Part shown: piece after piece, positions 61,833 through 64,000 of the stretch
Numbering within the stretch: the stretch's first letter is position 1
Layout: each line of letters opens with the position of its first letter
NCBI GenBank assembly: GCA_019973575.1
Contig: BPUI01000001.1
Span: 1,624,342-1,688,341, forward strand
Length of the DNA: 64,000 bases
Source: Gemmatimonadetes bacterium T265
Lineage (GTDB): Bacteria; Gemmatimonadota; Gemmatimonadetes; Gemmatimonadales; Gemmatimonadaceae
Reading direction: 5' to 3'
Program-made: the position numbers and the translations under genes
The notes under the pieces: generated by a model
What the model was told of the DNA's origin: nothing
What the model saw: the letters and a program-made list of their open reading frames with translations, nothing else
Databases searched by the model: none

Positions 61833-62663
61833 ATGCGTACCCGTCTCCTCCCGCTGACCGCCCTCCTCGGCTTCGTCGCCGTCCCCGCCTGCGCGCAGCA
61901 GCCCTCCGCGCAACCCGCCGCGCGCCACGAGGACACCGAGGTCTACACCCCCGTCCCCCCCGTCGTCACGCCGGCGGCCGGCGCCGGCCTCACGGGTGCA
62001 CCGCCGAGCGACGCGGTCGTGCTGTTCGACGGGCGCGACCTGTCGCAGTGGGTGACGGTGAGCGACGGCTCGCCCGCGCGCTGGACGGTGGCCGACGGGA
62101 TCGTCACCGTCAACAAGCCGACGGGCAACATCGAGACGAAGCGCCGCTTCACGAACTACCAGCTGCACCTCGAGTGGCGCGTGCCGCCGGACGTGACGGG
62201 GAGCGGCCAGCTGCGCGGCAACAGCGGCGTCTTCCTCGCCTCGACGGGCAAGGGCGACGCGGGCTATGAGCTGCAGATCATGGACTCGTACAACAACCCG
62301 ACGTACGTCAACGGGCAGGCGGGGAGCATCTACAAGCAGTACCCGCCGCTCGCCAACGCGAGCCGCCGGCCGGGCGAGTGGCAGGGCTACGACGTGGTCT
62401 GGACCGCGCCGACGTTCAACGCCGACGGGACGCTCAAGACGCCGGCCTACGTGACGGCGTACCACAACGGCGTGCTCGTGCAGAACCACGCCGAGCTGAA
62501 GGGCCAGACGCTCTACGTCGGCCGCCCCTCGTACACGGCGCACGGGCCCGCGCCCATCAAGCTGCAGGCGCACGGGGACCCGAGCCCGCCGCTCAGCTTC
62601 CGGAACATCTGGGTGCGCGAGCTGCCCGCGGGGCCGCAGGCGCCGGTGCCGCCCGTGCCGTGA
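61833..62663 (+). CDS. DUF1080 (3-keto-disaccharide hydrolase-type) protein, copy 2
   Basis: A 276-residue exported protein. The signal MRTRLLPLTALLGFVAVPAC could be a lipobox (Cys20) or be cleaved after CAQQ. The DUF1080 domain contains AVVLFDGRDLSQWVTVSDGS, TKRRFTNYQLHLEWRVPPDV, GQLRGNSGVFLAS, YELQIMDSYNNPTYVNGQAG and PLSFRNIWVRELP. It differs from copy 1 by longer loops. It was probably the last gene of the plus-strand unit before the IS element inserted between it and the TIM-barrel genes. Confidence 0.93.
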   Translation: MRTRLLPLTALLGFVAVPACAQQPSAQPAARHEDTEVYTPVPPVVTPAAGAGLTGAPPSDAVVLFDGRDLSQWVTVSDGSPARWTVADGIVTVNKPTGNIETKRRFTNYQLHLEWRVPPDVTGSGQLRGNSGVFLASTGKGDAGYELQIMDSYNNPTYVNGQAGSIYKQYPPLANASRRPGEWQGYDVVWTAPTFNADGTLKTPAYVTAYHNGVLVQNHAELKGQTLYVGRPSYTAHGPAPIKLQAHGDPSPPLSFRNIWVRELPAGPQAPVPPVP

Positions 62664-62669
62664 GCCGCG

Positions 62670-62717
62670 GCGCCTAACGCGGCGCCTAACGAAGCGCCTA
62701 GCGAAGCGCCTGACGCG
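62670..62717. repeat. Four 12-bp tandem units carrying the octamer motif
   Basis: Units GCGCCTAACGCG, GCGCCTAACGAA, GCGCCTAGCGAA and GCGCCTGACGCG follow each other without gap between the ends of the convergent DUF1080 and GNAT genes. The first two contain exact GCCTAACG; the others have single changes (TAGCG, TGACG). The GNAT stop codon TAG falls in the third unit. Confidence 0.85.
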
Positions 62718-63225
62718 GCGCGCGCGGCCCGCCCCCCGCGAGCCGCGGGAGCGCGTCCCCGTCCACACGCATGATCCGCCACTCGGTCATCATGCGCGCG
62801 CCGATCGCCTCGTAGAACCCGATCGCGGGCGCGTTCCAGTCGAGCACGCTCCACTCGAACCGCCCGCAGCCGCGCGCGACGGCCACGCCCGCGAGGTACT
62901 CCAGCAGCGCCCGCCCGACCCCGCGCCCGCGCGCGGCGGGCCGCACGAAGAGGTCCTCGAGGTACAGCCCGCGCCGCGCCTCCCACGTCGAGTAGTTGTG
63001 GAACCAGAGCGCGAACCCCTGCGGCGCGCCGTCGACCTCCGCGATCACCACCTCCGCCTGCGGCCGCGCGCCGAACAGGCTCGCCGCGAGCGCCGCCTCG
63101 GTCGCGTGGCACTCGTCGCGCGCGCGCTCGTACTCGGCCAACTCCCGCACGAGCGCGAGAATAAGTGGGACATCGGCCGCGGTCGCGGGCCGGAGAGCAA
63201 CGCCGGGGGGAAGGGGGGCAGGCAT
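62698..63225 (-). CDS. GNAT-family N-acetyltransferase
   Basis: A 175-residue enzyme; ATG 63225 (MPAPLPPGVALRPATAADVP) was chosen because the frame upstream is part of repeat array C. LILALVRELAEYERARDE, GFALWFHNYSTWEARRGLYL, EDLFVRPAARGRGVGRALLE (acetyl-CoA loop RGRGVG) and WNAPAIGFYEAIGARMMTEW are those of the spermidine/diamine acetyltransferase-like group. The substrate is probably an amine. The C-terminal residues are encoded by the 12-bp tandem motif repeat. Confidence 0.92.
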   Translation of the reverse strand: MPAPLPPGVALRPATAADVPLILALVRELAEYERARDECHATEAALAASLFGARPQAEVVIAEVDGAPQGFALWFHNYSTWEARRGLYLEDLFVRPAARGRGVGRALLEYLAGVAVARGCGRFEWSVLDWNAPAIGFYEAIGARMMTEWRIMRVDGDALPRLAGGGPRAPRQALR

Positions 63226-63245
63226 GGGGGCAAGTTCGCACGCCG

Positions 63246-63337
63246 GCCGTCGCGGTCCAACCGCCCCACCAACCGCGACGCTCCAGCAGCGCCTTCTCAA
63301 CAGCGCCTCACCAACCGCGCCCGATCAACCGCGCCCC
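63246..63337. repeat. Array C, one-armed CAACxG repeat
   Basis: CAAC(A/C)G or CAGCAG units at 63258, 63270, 63284, 63298, 63312 and 63326: one 12-bp step and then four 14-bp steps. GCCGGCC precedes it, as at the centre of array A. No second arm is seen; the GNAT start lies where it would be. The rest of the spacer to 63489 shows nothing else. Confidence 0.75.
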
Positions 63338-63489
63338 CCGCACGTCTTCCCGAGTCCGGGGTACGGCAGTCCATCCCCCCCCGGGCAGCGCCCGCAGCCG
63401 GTCGCCCGTATGAGGGGGTACGTCCGGGAGGAGCCCGCCGTCCATTGCCGCCGGCCGGCCCACCTCCGCCGCCTTCTCTTTCCGACCTC

Positions 63490-64000
63490 ATGTCCCGTTT
63501 CGCACGCCTCGGCGCTCTCTCTGCGGCGGCCGTCCTCGCGCTCGCGCCCGGCGCGGCGCGCGCGCAGGCCGCGGCCGACGCCGTCCCCGCGCCCGCCGCG
63601 CCGCTCCCGCTCAAGCACGCCCCGCAGCCGACCACCGGCGCGATCACGGCCGCCGACCTCATGACCCGGCTCTACATCTTCGCCGACGACTCGATGATGG
63701 GGCGCGAGGCGGGGACGGAGGGCAACGTCAAGGGCACCAACTACATCGCGAGCGAGGTCCGCCGCCTCGGCCTCAAGCCGGCCGGCGAGGACGGCGGCTA
63801 CTTCCAGACGCTGCCCTTCAAGAAGATCATGCTCGACCCGTCCTCGTCGATCGTGATCGGCGGCACGGGGACGCCGGCCCGCCTCGCCGCGGGCACGGAC
63901 TGGGCCGCCGCGGGACGGAAGAGCGTGAGCCTGCACGACCTCCCCGTCGTCTACGGCGGCACGCTCGGCGACTCGACGGCCATGATCAGCGGCGACCAGG
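63490..64000 (+). CDS. M28-type metallopeptidase, N-terminal part
   Basis: The gene runs off the window; 170 codons are seen. ATG 63490 gives a signal peptide (MSRFARLGALSAAAVLALAP, cleavage at ARAQ). DLMTRLYIFADDSMMGREAG, TEGNVKGTNYIASEVRRLGL and EDGGYFQTLPFKKI are the N-terminal features of exported M28 (aminopeptidase Y-like) peptidases with a protease-associated domain. Metal ligands would lie beyond the window. Confidence 0.85.
   Translation, partial: MSRFARLGALSAAAVLALAPGAARAQAAADAVPAPAAPLPLKHAPQPTTGAITAADLMTRLYIFADDSMMGREAGTEGNVKGTNYIASEVRRLGLKPAGEDGGYFQTLPFKKIMLDPSSSIVIGGTGTPARLAAGTDWAAAGRKSVSLHDLPVVYGGTLGDSTAMISGDQ

Noticed and set aside
63226-63300. 25-residue N-terminal extension of the GNAT protein
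   Set aside because: It is translation of array C; the ATG at 63225 gives the normal family N-terminus.

Overview
The window is very GC-rich, dense bacterial chromosome with about 54 protein-coding genes. It has no tRNA, rRNA, CRISPR array or replication origin that I could find. Gene content points to a Gemmatimonadota-type soil bacterium: Tat-exported TldD and Gfo/Idh proteins, carboxypeptidase-regulatory TonB-type receptors, DUF1080 hydrolases, a multi-PAS hybrid kinase and a MoxR/DUF58 cluster. That assignment is inference from content and composition, not from a marker gene.

Layout. 0.1-5.4 kb: a toxin-antitoxin-like pair, a histidine ammonia-lyase, small hypothetical proteins and a PPK2 kinase. 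5.4-14.4 kb: a BIG2 lipoprotein, an aminotransferase, a cupin/SDR pair, an SDR facing an AraC regulator, and the DUF969-DUF979-DUF2891 set. 14.5-24.4 kb: a four-PAS hybrid histidine kinase, a membrane protein facing a TetR regulator, a secreted TonB-C protein, an ankyrin-like protein, an acetyltransferase remnant, an NAD(P)-binding protein and a serine hydrolase. 24.5-27.5 kb: a TldD/TldE protease pair on the minus strand. 27.7-34.2 kb: Fic, GGDEF-EAL, a TonB-type receptor and Uma2. 34.2-42.3 kb: a six-gene MoxR/DUF58/BatA-like/DUF4175-like/DUF4159 cluster. 42.7-45.7 kb: a second TldD/TldE pair. 45.8-48.1 kb: a 53-residue membrane peptide, a ribbon-helix-helix protein with a histone-H1-like tail, DUF2243 and MsrB. 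48.3-62.7 kb: two divergent transcription units that look like a keto-sugar (glycoside 3-oxidation and cleavage) system: two Gfo/Idh proteins, a GMC oxidoreductase with its small subunit, two DUF1080 hydrolases, three TIM-barrel isomerases and a sugar or nucleoside permease. An IS256-family insertion interrupts its right half. 62.7-64 kb: a GNAT acetyltransferase and the start of an M28 peptidase.

The most unusual signals are in the DNA itself. (1) The octamer CGTTAGGC/GCCTAACG occurs at least 26 times as an exact match, against about two expected at this base composition. It lies between genes, over stop codons, inside REP loops, and in genes almost always as the codon pair TTA-GGC (Leu-Gly). 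(2) Arrays of a 14-bp unit, CAACAGCGCC plus four bases, form large palindromes at 52.6 kb and at 60.2/61.7 kb, where the IS256 element has inserted near the centre of the palindrome. A one-armed array lies at 63.3 kb. (3) Four paired-arm copies and one single arm of a REP-like palindrome, a 123-bp MITE-like element with perfect 20-bp ends, and a dyad in front of the histone-like gene add to this repeat-rich intergenic DNA.
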